Assembly (NCBI GenBank): GCA_016787785.1
Contig: JAEUTO010000006.1
Coordinates: 620,001 to 684,000, forward strand
Direction: 5' to 3'
Origin: Bacteroidia bacterium
GTDB taxonomy: Bacteria; Bacteroidota; Bacteroidia; B-17B0; Aurantibacillaceae
Length of the DNA: 64,000 nt
In this document: in pieces, positions 46,428-55,684 of the stretch
Layout of the letters: each line of letters starts with the position of its first letter
Numbering within the stretch: the stretch's first letter is position 1
Notes under the pieces: model-generated
Told to the model about the DNA's origin: nothing
The model's database searches: none
What the model saw: only the letters and a program-made list of their open reading frames with translations
Made by a program: the position numbers and the translations under genes

Positions 46428-47183
46428 TTGAAAATAAAATTAAATATAGTTTTCTTTACGTTGCTCTTAAGTTTATTAAGTGTTACTGCTGTATTTGGGC
46501 AAAAAACAAAACATAAAACAAAGTCCTTCGCGGTAACCAATAAAGAAAAAGACAATAGGGGAAGAACAACACGATCAAAATCCGGCGCGATCAAAAGAAA
46601 AGGCGCAGATAAATTTTGGATAATAGGTATTGGTGGCAATGTGGTAGATGACGATGGCAGCCCTTTTAAAAAACTGTTTAACGTGCTGCCAAGATGGAAT
46701 GTAAGGCCATATCCAACCAGATTAACAGTTGAGCGCTCTTTAAATCAAAGCTTCAGTGTTGAGGGCGCTTTTAATTTTAACACGTATAAACCCGTTAAGA
46801 TCATTAATAATGAAGTTGGCCGCGCGGGGATATTTCTTTCGATGGATGTGAACATGAAGAATGATCTAAATTCGGACGGTTGGATTAATCCGTATGTTAT
46901 TTATGGTGTTGGCGGCACATTTCGAACCGTGCGTGTATTGCCAATTGGTGGCAACTTAAATATCGGTTTTGGCTTTAATATTTGGTTTACACGTTCTTTT
47001 GGAATTAATTTTCAAAGTATTGCAAAATTTGGTGTTAGCACAAGATTTCCAAGAAGTTCATCTAATTATTTGCAACATTCTACCGGCCTTGTTTTCAAGA
47101 TACAAAAAGGTGGAAAAAATCCATTTATCAAACCACGCTACAAGTGGATTCACAGAAATAACATAGGAAGAGAAAGGACCTGA
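46428..47183 (+). CDS. Outer-membrane beta-barrel-like protein of unknown function
   Basis: 251 residues from a TTG start 4 bp after wecB's stop. Signal peptide KIKLNIVFFTLLLSLLSVTAVFGQ, a basic low-complexity stretch (about 30-65), then alternating strands typical of an 8-stranded barrel: RLTVERSLNQSFSVEGAFNFNTY, NPYVIYGVGGTFRTV, LNIGFGFNIWFTRSFGINFQSIAKFGV and a final STGLVFKI. Localisation is inferred from pattern only. Confidence 0.65.
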   Translation: MKIKLNIVFFTLLLSLLSVTAVFGQKTKHKTKSFAVTNKEKDNRGRTTRSKSGAIKRKGADKFWIIGIGGNVVDDDGSPFKKLFNVLPRWNVRPYPTRLTVERSLNQSFSVEGAFNFNTYKPVKIINNEVGRAGIFLSMDVNMKNDLNSDGWINPYVIYGVGGTFRTVRVLPIGGNLNIGFGFNIWFTRSFGINFQSIAKFGVSTRFPRSSSNYLQHSTGLVFKIQKGGKNPFIKPRYKWIHRNNIGRERT

Positions 47184-47202
47184 TAAATTTAATTCAGAAA
47201 AA

Positions 47203-47355
47203 CTATTTACTGTGAATAGTTGTTTTAACCGCAAATTTGGATGGCGTTAAAGAGTATACTTTATCCAACACAACTAATAAAATACAAAGTACAATAAAGG
47301 CAATAGCTTTTTTAATATAAGTACTTCTATGTCTTTTTAATGCAATTTCTGTCAT
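47203..47355 (-). CDS. 50-residue putative single-span membrane protein
   Basis: ATG at 47355, stop TAG at 47203-47205. A basic N-terminus (TEIALKRHRSTYIKK) precedes one hydrophobic span (AIAFIVLCILLVVLDKVY) and a polar tail. Charge distribution follows the positive-inside rule. It is downstream of pnp after the terminator, on the same strand, so it would need its own promoter. Confidence 0.35.
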   Translation of the reverse strand: MTEIALKRHRSTYIKKAIAFIVLCILLVVLDKVYSLTPSKFAVKTTIHSK

Positions 47356-47471
47356 CTTACCTAACAATACGCAAAAGGCAGGGAAATGGTTGGGTATATG
47401 CTTTTCAACAGCATATAAACATCTAAATAGTTTAGATTGTATTAAATTGTTAATTGAACTGTGATTTTAAC

Positions 47472-47508
47472 AAAAAACCCCGATCTCATTTCTGAAACCG
47501 GGGTTTTA
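47472..47508 (-). terminator. Rho-independent terminator of pnp
   Basis: On the minus strand AACCCCG pairs with CGGGGTT around a loop containing TTCAGAAATG, followed by TTTTT. The loop shares TCAGAAATG with the aconitase terminator. Confidence 0.85.
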
Positions 47509-47526
47509 TTTAAGATATAAGATTTA

Positions 47527-49668
47527 TTATGCTTCTTTCTTTTCTACCATACCTTCTGGTTTTGGTAAAAGAACTTTACGGCTTAATTTTATTTTTTTGG
47601 TTTTAGGATCATCACCAACATATTTTACTTCAATAACATCACCTTCTTTTAAAACACCTTCTAAAGTATCAATACGTTTCCAATCGTACTCGCTAATGTG
47701 TAATAAACCATCTTTACCTGGCATGATCTCTACAAATGCACCGTAAGGCATTATTGTTTTTACTTTAGCCTGATAGATATCGCCAACTTCAGGAACGGTT
47801 ACAATGCCTTTAATACGCTGTTTAGCAGCAGTAACATCAGTAAGGTTAGTTCCAAAAATTTCAACAACACCAGTTTTATCAACTTCAGTAATTACAATTG
47901 TAGTGTTGGTTGCTTTTTGCATTTCCTGGATCACTTTTCCTCCTGGTCCGATAATGGCGCCAATAAATTCGCCTGCAATTACAATTCTTTCAAAACGCGG
48001 TGCGTGCTCTTTGTAATCTTCACGAGGTTTATCTAATGCTTTCAACATTTCATTCATAATGTGTAAACGTCCAACTTTAGCTTGTTCCATAGCTTTTGCC
48101 ATTACTTCGTAAGGTAAACCGTTTACTTTAAGATCCATTTGCACGGCAGTAATTCCATTTACTGTACCACAAACTTTAAAATCCATATCACCTAAATGAT
48201 CTTCATCACCTAAGATATCTGATAGAATTGCGTAATCACCTTTCTCATCTGTAATTAAACCCATTGCAATACCTGCAACCGGGTTAGCAATTTTTACACC
48301 GGCATCCATTAAAGCTAATGTACCTGCGCAAACGGTTGCCATACTGGATGAACCGTTACTTTCTAAAATATCACTTACAACACGAATGGTGTAACCAGTA
48401 TCCATTGGTACCACTTTTTTTAAAGCGCGTAATGCTAAATTACCATGTCCAACTTCTCTGCGACCAACGCCACGGTTAGGTTTTGCTTCACCAGTACTAA
48501 AGCCCGGGAAGTTGTAATGTAAAATAAAAGTTTCTTCGCCGCTATTAAAAGCACCGTCAATTCTTAATTTATCTAATGGTGTGCCTAAAGTTACAGTAGT
48601 TAACGATTGCGTTTCGCCACGTGTAAACACAGCGCTACCATGTGGAGTAGGCAGGTAACCAACTTCTGCCCAGATAGGACGGATATCGGTTGTTTTACGA
48701 CCATCCAAACGTACTTTCTCATCTATTGCTAAACGACGAACAGCAACGTATTCAACTTCGTGATAATATTTATTTATTAAAGCTTCTTTTTCTTTTAACT
48801 CTTCGGCAGAATATTGTTTTTTAAACTCTTCTAAAGGTGCTTTAAAATTGGCTTTACGGTTATTTTTATTTGGATCTAATTTTTTAGCAGCGGCATAAAC
48901 AGCATCGTAAGTTTCCTTCATTACCTTTGCTTTTAAGTCTGCATCATTCGTTTCGTGATTGTATTCGCGCTTTGGTTTTAAACCTGCTTTTACTGCAAAA
49001 TCATTAACAGCTTTTATCTGAAGTTTAATAGCTTCGTGAGCAAATTTAATAGCTTCTAACATTTCTGCTTCGCTAACTTCTTTCATTTCGCCTTCTACCA
49101 TAGCAATATCAGTAGCAGAAGCGGCAACGATCATTTCTAAAGTATTACCAACTAATTGCGTTTTTGTTGGATTGATAACTAATTTGCCATCGATCTTAGC
49201 AACGCGAACTTCGCTTATTGGTCCGTTAAACGGAATATCACTTACTGCAATTGCAGCAGAGGCAGCCAAGCCTACTAAAGCATCCGGTAAATTTTCTTTA
49301 TCAGAAGAAATTAATGATAACATTAATTGTGTATCGGCATGATAATCTTCAGGAAATTGCGGGCGTAAAGCACGGTCAACAATTCTTGAAATTAAAACTT
49401 CATAATCAGATAATTTTGCTTCGCGTTTAAAAAAACCTCCCGGGAAGCGGCCTGTAGAGGCATATTTTTCCTGGTAATCAACAGTTAAAGGTAAAAAGTC
49501 AACTCCTTCTTTTGCTTCTTTGTTACTTACAATTGTAGCTAAGATCATGGTATCGCCAAATCTTAATACTACAGCTCCATCAGCTTGTTTAGCTAACTTT
49601 CCTGTTTCTAATGATATCATACGACCATCGCCGATATCAAATGTGTGTGTTGTTCCTATTTGTGACAT
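47527..49668 (-). CDS. pnp: Polyribonucleotide nucleotidyltransferase (PNPase)
   Basis: 713 residues from the ATG at 49668. A frame from 49746 would add 26 residues that run through the rpsO terminator, so it is rejected. Two RNase PH domains, an all-alpha linker, a KH domain ([20 protein letters not shown]) and an S1 domain ([20 protein letters not shown]) are in normal order. It degrades RNA phosphorolytically from the 3' end. A 7-bp perfect hairpin lies in its leader, and rpsO is directly upstream, the same order as in many bacteria. Confidence 0.96.
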   Translation of the reverse strand: MSQIGTTHTFDIGDGRMISLETGKLAKQADGAVVLRFGDTMILATIVSNKEAKEGVDFLPLTVDYQEKYASTGRFPGGFFKREAKLSDYEVLISRIVDRALRPQFPEDYHADTQLMLSLISSDKENLPDALVGLAASAAIAVSDIPFNGPISEVRVAKIDGKLVINPTKTQLVGNTLEMIVAASATDIAMVEGEMKEVSEAEMLEAIKFAHEAIKLQIKAVNDFAVKAGLKPKREYNHETNDADLKAKVMKETYDAVYAAAKKLDPNKNNRKANFKAPLEEFKKQYSAEELKEKEALINKYYHEVEYVAVRRLAIDEKVRLDGRKTTDIRPIWAEVGYLPTPHGSAVFTRGETQSLTTVTLGTPLDKLRIDGAFNSGEETFILHYNFPGFSTGEAKPNRGVGRREVGHGNLALRALKKVVPMDTGYTIRVVSDILESNGSSSMATVCAGTLALMDAGVKIANPVAGIAMGLITDEKGDYAILSDILGDEDHLGDMDFKVCGTVNGITAVQMDLKVNGLPYEVMAKAMEQAKVGRLHIMNEMLKALDKPREDYKEHAPRFERIVIAGEFIGAIIGPGGKVIQEMQKATNTTIVITEVDKTGVVEIFGTNLTDVTAAKQRIKGIVTVPEVGDIYQAKVKTIMPYGAFVEIMPGKDGLLHISEYDWKRIDTLEGVLKEGDVIEVKYVGDDPKTKKIKLSRKVLLPKPEGMVEKKEA

Positions 49669-49685
49669 ATTTGTTTGTTTTTTGT

Positions 49686-49704
49686 GTTCCGACGTTTTCG
49701 GAAC
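49686..49704 (-). promoter_or_regulatory. Hairpin in the pnp leader
   Basis: GTTCCGA (49686-49692) and TCGGAAC (49698-49704) form a perfect 7-bp stem with a 5-nt loop, about 18 nt before the pnp start on the minus strand. In Escherichia coli, pnp is autoregulated through a leader stem-loop; the location suggests a similar role here, unproven. Confidence 0.4.
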
Positions 49705-49735
49705 GGATTTATATTTTGTTTTTTTGTTTCCTAAT

Positions 49736-49768
49736 AAAAAAGGCATTTCGAAAAAAATTCGAAATGCC
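49736..49768 (-). terminator. Rho-independent terminator of rpsO
   Basis: On the minus strand GGCATTTCGAA and TTCGAAATGCC form an 11-bp perfect stem with a T-rich loop, followed by TTTTTT. It separates rpsO and pnp, so pnp is probably served by read-through or a promoter in the leader. Confidence 0.85.
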
Positions 49769-49796
49769 CCCTTCTAATAATTCTGCACCGTAAAAA

Positions 49797-50066
49797 TTAT
49801 TTACGGATATCTAATGTTTTGATGATAGCACGGTAACGCATTAGATCGTTTTTCTTTAAATAATCTAATAACGCACGACGCTTACCTACTAAGTTCAATA
49901 AAGAACGTTGTGTACCAAAATCTTTTTTGTTGTTTTTTAAATGACCAGTTAAATGATCAATACGTAGAGTAAATAACGCGATTTGCGATTCTGAGCTCCC
50001 GGTATTTTTTTCAGCCCCTCCGTGTTTTTTGAAAATGTCTTTCTTTACTTGTGATGATAAATACAT
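49797..50066 (-). CDS. rpsO: 30S ribosomal protein S15
   Basis: 89 residues, the standard S15 length. LTGHLKNNKKDFGTQRSLLNLVGKRRALLDYLK contains the rRNA-binding region. It binds 16S rRNA in the 30S platform. It is the upstream neighbour of pnp, the usual bacterial arrangement. Confidence 0.97.
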   Translation of the reverse strand: MYLSSQVKKDIFKKHGGAEKNTGSSESQIALFTLRIDHLTGHLKNNKKDFGTQRSLLNLVGKRRALLDYLKKNDLMRYRAIIKTLDIRK

Positions 50067-50129
50067 TGTTGTCGTTTTTTTTAAGGATACAAAGATAGCA
50101 TTATTTAAAGAAGTCCAAAAATTATTTGC

Positions 50130-52034
50130 CTAATTCTTCACTATTTTAGACACTTTTATAGCTTTTTCGCCCTCTTTTATATAAACAAAATAGATCCCTT
50201 TTGCCTCATTATTTAAGGAAATTATGTTGTTTTCAGATGTAACTACCTGTTTTTTAACTAAAACGCCCAAATCCGAATAAATTTCTATTACCACGCTTTG
50301 TTCAAGATTGGCAATATTTACATCAAATACACCATTTGTTGGGTTTGGGAAAATACTGATGTTACTGCTTGAAAGCGAATTTAGCTCTAAACCCGCACAT
50401 ACGGCCACCGTTACTAAAGTGGATGAGGTACAGCCATTAACAGGATTTGTAACATAGATCGTATAAGTACCTGCCAGATTTACAACGGTCATAGAAGATG
50501 TAAATGATGAAATGGTTGCCGTTGGAGGCACGGTCCACGAATAAGTAAAACCTGTAGTTGGACCTGTAAGTACAGGGAAAATAGTAGCCGTTGGAGAAGG
50601 ACAATTAATATTAAATGGAGAAGGAGAACTTACCACCGGGTAAAGAATGTTACTTGAAACAATTTTATTTGCTATTGATGTACAACCATTATTAAGATCT
50701 TTTGCAATAAAAGTATAGGTGCCCGGAGTATAAGCAACATAAGAAGAAGAATTTGCGAGGGAGGCCTGAGGAGCAGGGCCGTACCAGGCAAGTCCGGTAA
50801 CTGGTAATATAGGACTAAACACCGGCGGAACATTACTTGTGCTTGCATTAGTTAATATTGCGGTTGGCGTGTTACATGAAAGTGATGGGTTTGAAGGAAA
50901 TATGGAAACAGTAGGTGCTGCAACATTTTGATACATGGTTAATGATTGTGATCCTGTACACATGTTTGATAGATTCATGATCGTTAATGTATAAGTAGAT
51001 ACAACAGTATTTGTAGTTAAAGAAGTTGATGAGACTGTAATTGTGTTTGATACTATTGGCGAACCAGGACCTGGAAATGCCCAGCTAAATGCAGCATTTG
51101 AACCTGTAGTTGCTCCTGTTAAAATAACGCTTGGTGTATTGCAGGATAAGGTTTGTGTTGGCGCATTCACACTAACATTTGGTGTAAATGTATTTTGAAT
51201 AACAGAAATTGGAATTTTAGTTTCACATGCATTTGTATTATCGTGAACGATCACAGTATACTGCCCTGGTGTATTGTAGGTATATGTAGCAGAACCACCA
51301 AGTGTATATCCGGGTCCGACAAATGATGGTGCTAAAATAGTATAAGATACTGGTCCACCCGGAACAGGCGCTGTTGAAACATTTGAAATATTAATAGTGG
51401 TTACACTTGTTGAACCGCAGCCAAGGGTAAATTGAGTTGGACTTGTAATGGAATAAGTTGGAAATCCACTTAACGAAGTAACTGTAATTGTTTTGCAGGT
51501 ACTGCAACCATTAATGTTATTGGTTAAGCAATAATTATAAACTCCTGGACCAGTTGTTGTATAAATTGAAACGGTACCATTGCTTATTGCAGAGCCTGTT
51601 GAGAATGGAGAAAGATATGAGTGAGTAACATTGGTCATTGTACTGGTTGTAATACCCGTAAATGTTGCCGGTGCCCCTGAACAATTAACAGTTTGTACCA
51701 TTGGTATAACTGTTGAGGTTGGCACGGTTGTATTTACACCAACACTATAAACCTGCGTTACGCTAAAACTGTTAGCAACATTAAAAGCTATAACTGTATA
51801 ATTACCCGGAACACTAATAATAACATTAGTTCCCGAAAGTGATGCAGGGCCTGTCCACGCATAAGTTAAAGGTGAAATGGTTGTGTTAATCACACCCGCC
51901 AAAACATTAACACTTGGATAACTACAAGTTATGCTGTTTGATCCTGAAACATTTGTAAAAGTTAAAGCAGGGGCCTGCGCTTTTATAGTTAAAGAAAAAA
52001 TAAAAGCAATTAAAAATGGTAGAAGTTTCTTCAT
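50130..52034 (-). CDS. Large secreted T9SS surface protein with repetitive Ig-like regions
   Basis: 634 residues from the ATG at 52034, which starts the signal peptide KKLLPFLIAFIFSLTIKAQ; a frame from 52055 adds seven residues. The body is Ser/Thr/Pro/Gly-rich with repeated beta-sandwich units starting with motifs such as TQTLSCNTPSVILTG and NPSLSCNTPTAILTN, each ending in a YTVxVxNxxNGC-type strand. The C-terminus ISIFPNPTNGVFDVN through KAIKVSKIVKN is a type A T9SS domain. Probably an adhesin-like or matrix protein. Confidence 0.85.
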   Translation of the reverse strand: MKKLLPFLIAFIFSLTIKAQAPALTFTNVSGSNSITCSYPSVNVLAGVINTTISPLTYAWTGPASLSGTNVIISVPGNYTVIAFNVANSFSVTQVYSVGVNTTVPTSTVIPMVQTVNCSGAPATFTGITTSTMTNVTHSYLSPFSTGSAISNGTVSIYTTTGPGVYNYCLTNNINGCSTCKTITVTSLSGFPTYSITSPTQFTLGCGSTSVTTINISNVSTAPVPGGPVSYTILAPSFVGPGYTLGGSATYTYNTPGQYTVIVHDNTNACETKIPISVIQNTFTPNVSVNAPTQTLSCNTPSVILTGATTGSNAAFSWAFPGPGSPIVSNTITVSSTSLTTNTVVSTYTLTIMNLSNMCTGSQSLTMYQNVAAPTVSIFPSNPSLSCNTPTAILTNASTSNVPPVFSPILPVTGLAWYGPAPQASLANSSSYVAYTPGTYTFIAKDLNNGCTSIANKIVSSNILYPVVSSPSPFNINCPSPTATIFPVLTGPTTGFTYSWTVPPTATISSFTSSMTVVNLAGTYTIYVTNPVNGCTSSTLVTVAVCAGLELNSLSSSNISIFPNPTNGVFDVNIANLEQSVVIEIYSDLGVLVKKQVVTSENNIISLNNEAKGIYFVYIKEGEKAIKVSKIVKN

Positions 52035-52144
52035 TAGTTTTTTTAAATCGGTCAAATGTAACGATTAAACAAATTGAATTTTTTGGAATTTGCTACCTGT
52101 GCATTTTTTGGCTCTGGTTTAACCCTTCTGCTTTATATCTGGCA

Positions 52145-52186
52145 TAAAAAAGCCCTTACTTTTTTTGTAAGAGCTCTTAAAAAACT
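52145..52186 (-). terminator. Rho-independent terminator after the 857-residue T9SS gene
   Basis: On the minus strand AGCTCTTAC and GTAAGGGCT form a 9-bp stem (one G-T pair) around an A-rich loop, followed by T residues, shortly after the stop at 52200. Confidence 0.75.
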
Positions 52187-52199
52187 ATGTAGATCTAAA

Positions 52200-54773
52200 T
52201 TATTGTTTTACGATTTTAGAAACGTGAACTGTTTTATTATTCTCAGTCACATAAATAAGATAAACACCATTTGATTGATCATTTAAATTAATTTCATTTT
52301 TTCCATTGCTTATATTTTGAGTTTTCACTTTCGCTCCAATAACATTATGCACCTCAATACCAGTAGTCCCGTTTGAATTAGTTATATCTAAAATAAACAC
52401 ACCATTAGTTGGATTAGGGAAAATACTTATTAAGGCAGAAGAACCTGTGTTTTCCTGAATACCCACACATGCATTTACGGTTTGTATTAGTGTTCTTGTA
52501 TGTGTACAACCAAAATTGTTCATGCCAACTATGGTATAAGTTGCTGATACTGTTGGCGAACTAACCAACGAAGGAGAATTAACAACAGTAGATGTAAAAA
52601 TACCTACCCCGGGATTAGTATAGAAAGTGTAGCTTGAAGTGCCACCTGCAGTTAGTGTAGTAGTTTCCCCAGAACATATAATGCTAGGAACGTTTACCGC
52701 TGTGATTGTTGGATTTGGATTTACTATTAAATTAATACTTTGTGTTCCTACGCAACCAAGTGAATTGGTTCCTGCAATTGAATATGAAGTTGTTACTGAT
52801 GGTGTAACATTAATATTGATCGCATTTGATCCTGTGCTCCAGGTATAAGAATTAGCACCACTCGCTAAAAGATTAGCAGTATTGCCTAAACAAATCGCCG
52901 TAGGACTACCAATACTTATATTTGGAATATTCATTGCAACAGCAACCGTGCCTGTACTATTACATCCAATACTATTGGTTCCCACCACACTATAAGTAGT
53001 GGCAACAGTCGGGTTAGCAGTTGTTACAGTAGTTGTAGCTGCAGTACTCCAGGTATAAGTATTTCCGCCGCTTGCAGTTAAGCTAACGGGGCTTCCAGGG
53101 CAAACAGCTGTGGGACTTGCAACTGCAGTTATAGTTGGCGAAGGGTTAATTGCCAGGGAAATAGAAGCGCTTGCCAAACAACCAACACTATTCGTTCCAA
53201 CAACAGAATATGTTGTTGCAACAGTCGGAGATACCGCGATAGTTGGTGATATGGGACCTGTACTCCATGTATATGTGCTGGCACCAACACCGCTTAACGT
53301 AATAGATGCACCATCGCAAACAACAGACGAGGGGCTTGTAGCACTTATTGTTGTTGTATGTGCGAAAATGCCATCAATTTCAAAATAACCTAAATTCTGT
53401 GTTAAGCTGCTTATAAAACCACCGCCAATAACAGAGGTGTAATAGATCGTACTTGGTACATAAGGCGCCGTGGATGCTGCTACCGGAAAATAACCAGTAA
53501 CAGAGTTGGTAGGTTGCGCCAAGCCAATGTAATAGGTTCCTGCTACTAAATTTTGCGGCGTCATGGTAAATGTTTGTATTAAGCCATACATGGGAGCAGT
53601 TATGGTAATTGTATTTGTAGTAGCTAATATAACACCACCTGAATTCATTAATACGGCGTAAACAGCGTTACCGGCGTTTTGTGTTGCAGAACCAATTCTC
53701 ACCCCAATGGCATTTAACGTAGATGCAATTGGGGTTACCATTCTACTGGCTATAATTCCGGATGCAGTGTTAAAACCGACTGAGCTTGAAAAGATCTGGC
53801 TCGGTTGCATCTGACACCAGGTATTACATGTTACACTTTGTGTATATACTTTTAGGTCATTTAAAGTGTTTTGGTCTGGCAAAGTGGAAACCGATATAGT
53901 ATTTATACCACCGGCAGTTGGATTAAAAGATGCAAAATTAACTTGAATGCTTGATCCGGCAGCTAACGTAGAAATTGTTTGCGTGTTTGCAAAGGTATTT
54001 GCACCGCCGATATTTAGCGCAACAGGAATGTTGTTTAATACACCACTACTCGCATTTTTAATTACTGCGCTTACGATGTGCGGCGAATTAAAACTTCCAA
54101 CAACTTTACCCGGCGCAATTATACCAGTAACCTGAACATCATTGGTAGCTGAGTTAACAGCGCCAAAAATAAAACAAGGTCTGAAATTAGTATTACCTAA
54201 AATGGTTGGAGCAGGAGCAATAGCTGCAGCTGCACTAGCACCACCAACCGGCATTGTGTTATCTGCTGCGTATGTTGCAAAGCCGCTACTGTATGGTCCT
54301 GCACAAGCCCAATCAAAGGCTACATATATTCCACCACCGGTGTATGTAAATGTAGGTGCCAATGCAAGATTGATAGATGTTGTTCCTGCAGAAACAGGAA
54401 TTGTCATATTACCATTATACACTGTGGCCATACCTGTAATTGCAGTAGCCCAAGAAGTACCTTTTAAATAACTAAGGTCAGTAGTATTTTGAAGATATAC
54501 AGTAAAACTTCCTGTTACCGGAGCTCCTGTTACACCTGTTGTAAGAGTGAATCCAAGTGAAGAAACATTTGTACCTGTTACTAATGCGGTTAATTCTGAA
54601 GCGGGTACAAGATAACAACCTCTTAAAAAAGCGTGAGATGCATTACCGTTTGGAGCTCTTGATTGAGTAGTTGCACCATTACCCACGGGAGCAACTATTG
54701 AAAGATTTGCCTGGCCAAAAACTGAACTCAGACTTGTTAGCAAAGCAAATAAGATCAAGTAGATTTTTTTCAT
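52200..54773 (-). CDS. Large secreted T9SS surface protein with CARDB-like and Ig-like domains
   Basis: 857 residues; signal peptide KKIYLILFALLTSLSSVFGQ. The N-terminal third has no assigned family. About residues 210-310 (NDVQVTGIIAPGKVVGSFNS to TLNDLKVYTQSV) look like a CARDB-type domain. Then come about four Ig-like repeats of about 75-80 residues, with the core CxGxxxxLxASGxxxYTWSTG and TYSVVGTNSxGC. The C-terminus ISIFPNPTNGVFILD to KTVHVSKIVKQ is a type A T9SS domain. It is probably a surface protein; ligand unknown. Confidence 0.88.
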   Translation of the reverse strand: MKKIYLILFALLTSLSSVFGQANLSIVAPVGNGATTQSRAPNGNASHAFLRGCYLVPASELTALVTGTNVSSLGFTLTTGVTGAPVTGSFTVYLQNTTDLSYLKGTSWATAITGMATVYNGNMTIPVSAGTTSINLALAPTFTYTGGGIYVAFDWACAGPYSSGFATYAADNTMPVGGASAAAAIAPAPTILGNTNFRPCFIFGAVNSATNDVQVTGIIAPGKVVGSFNSPHIVSAVIKNASSGVLNNIPVALNIGGANTFANTQTISTLAAGSSIQVNFASFNPTAGGINTISVSTLPDQNTLNDLKVYTQSVTCNTWCQMQPSQIFSSSVGFNTASGIIASRMVTPIASTLNAIGVRIGSATQNAGNAVYAVLMNSGGVILATTNTITITAPMYGLIQTFTMTPQNLVAGTYYIGLAQPTNSVTGYFPVAASTAPYVPSTIYYTSVIGGGFISSLTQNLGYFEIDGIFAHTTTISATSPSSVVCDGASITLSGVGASTYTWSTGPISPTIAVSPTVATTYSVVGTNSVGCLASASISLAINPSPTITAVASPTAVCPGSPVSLTASGGNTYTWSTAATTTVTTANPTVATTYSVVGTNSIGCNSTGTVAVAMNIPNISIGSPTAICLGNTANLLASGANSYTWSTGSNAININVTPSVTTSYSIAGTNSLGCVGTQSINLIVNPNPTITAVNVPSIICSGETTTLTAGGTSSYTFYTNPGVGIFTSTVVNSPSLVSSPTVSATYTIVGMNNFGCTHTRTLIQTVNACVGIQENTGSSALISIFPNPTNGVFILDITNSNGTTGIEVHNVIGAKVKTQNISNGKNEINLNDQSNGVYLIYVTENNKTVHVSKIVKQ

Positions 54774-54900
54774 GTTTTTTAATTTTGTATATAAATATAT
54801 AAAAATTTTTTATTCGTCTAACATTTTTAACGTTTGGGCGAAAAGTATCTGTAACGATGCAGGTCACAATTCATAAGGCTTTTAGGCATTTGATAAAATA

Positions 54901-54927
54901 AAAAAAGCTTCCCGTAAGGAAGCTTTT
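54901..54927 (-). terminator. Rho-independent terminator of transaldolase
   Basis: On the minus strand AAGCTTCC and GGGAAGCTT form a near-perfect stem with a TTAC-type loop, followed by TTTTTT. Confidence 0.85.
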
Positions 54928-54948
54928 TATTTAAAAAACATGTTGTGA

Positions 54949-55596
54949 TTATTTTTTTGCATCTGCCAAAAATTGGGCAAGACCAATATCCGTTAAAGGA
55001 TGTTTTAATAACGCTGTGATTGCGCTTAATGGTGCGGTTATAACATCTGCTCCAATTTTAGCACATTCAATAATATGCATTGGGTGACGAACACTCGCTG
55101 CTAAAATTTCAGTTTCATAACCATAGTTATCATAAATGATACGAATGTCTTCGATCAGGTTTAACCCATCTGTACTAACATCATCTAGTCTTCCAATAAA
55201 TGGCGACATATAAGTAGCTCCCGCTTTTGCAGCCAATAAAGCTTGTCCCGCAGAGAATACTAAGGTGCAATTGGTTTTAATTCCTTTTTCAGTAAAATAC
55301 TTAATGGCTTTAACTCCATCTTTTATCATTGGTATTTTTACAACAATACGAGGATGTAGTTTTGCCAAAGCTTCACCTTCTTTCACCATTCCGTCAAAAT
55401 CAGTCGAAATAACTTCAGCACTTACATCACCTGTAACAATATTGCAGATGTCTACATAATGTTTTAAAATATTTTCCTGGCCTTTAATACCTTCTTTAGC
55501 CATAAGCGAAGGGTTAGTAGTTACACCATCCAAAACACCAAGATCTTGTGCTTCTTTAATTTGAGCCAGGTTGGCCGTATCGATAAAAAATTTCAT
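54949..55596 (-). CDS. Transaldolase / fructose-6-phosphate aldolase-like (short type)
   Basis: 215 residues, the short TalC/FSA length. [24 protein letters not shown] (26-31 core) and VVKIPM with the Schiff-base Lys87 are diagnostic; [20 protein letters not shown] and [20 protein letters not shown] follow. It transfers a three-carbon ketol unit in the pentose phosphate pathway; an aldolase activity is possible and cannot be excluded from sequence. Confidence 0.93.
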   Translation of the reverse strand: MKFFIDTANLAQIKEAQDLGVLDGVTTNPSLMAKEGIKGQENILKHYVDICNIVTGDVSAEVISTDFDGMVKEGEALAKLHPRIVVKIPMIKDGVKAIKYFTEKGIKTNCTLVFSAGQALLAAKAGATYMSPFIGRLDDVSTDGLNLIEDIRIIYDNYGYETEILAASVRHPMHIIECAKIGADVITAPLSAITALLKHPLTDIGLAQFLADAKK

Positions 55597-55684
55597 AGTT
55601 AAATAATTTTTGCAGGCATAAAGTTATGCAATTGATAAAGAGTTCTCAGAAAATACTATTAACACTTAGCTTGATTTGTAAACA

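Larger units (their letters stand above)
47184..47526. other. Intergenic region with a small ORF and the pnp terminator
   Basis: 343 bp. It holds a 50-codon minus-strand ORF (47203-47355) and the pnp terminator (47472-47508). The remaining 47356-47471 shows no further convincing ORF. Confidence 0.6.

Noticed and set aside
49669-49746. N-terminal extension of PNPase
   Set aside because: It would translate through the rpsO terminator hairpin and does not match the family.
52074-52274. 66-codon plus-strand ORF between two T9SS genes
   Set aside because: It crosses the terminator and enters the antisense of the next gene; no support.
54142-54471. 109-codon plus-strand ORF opposite the large T9SS gene
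   Set aside because: It lies fully antisense to a well-supported repetitive secreted protein; its composition mirrors the repeats.
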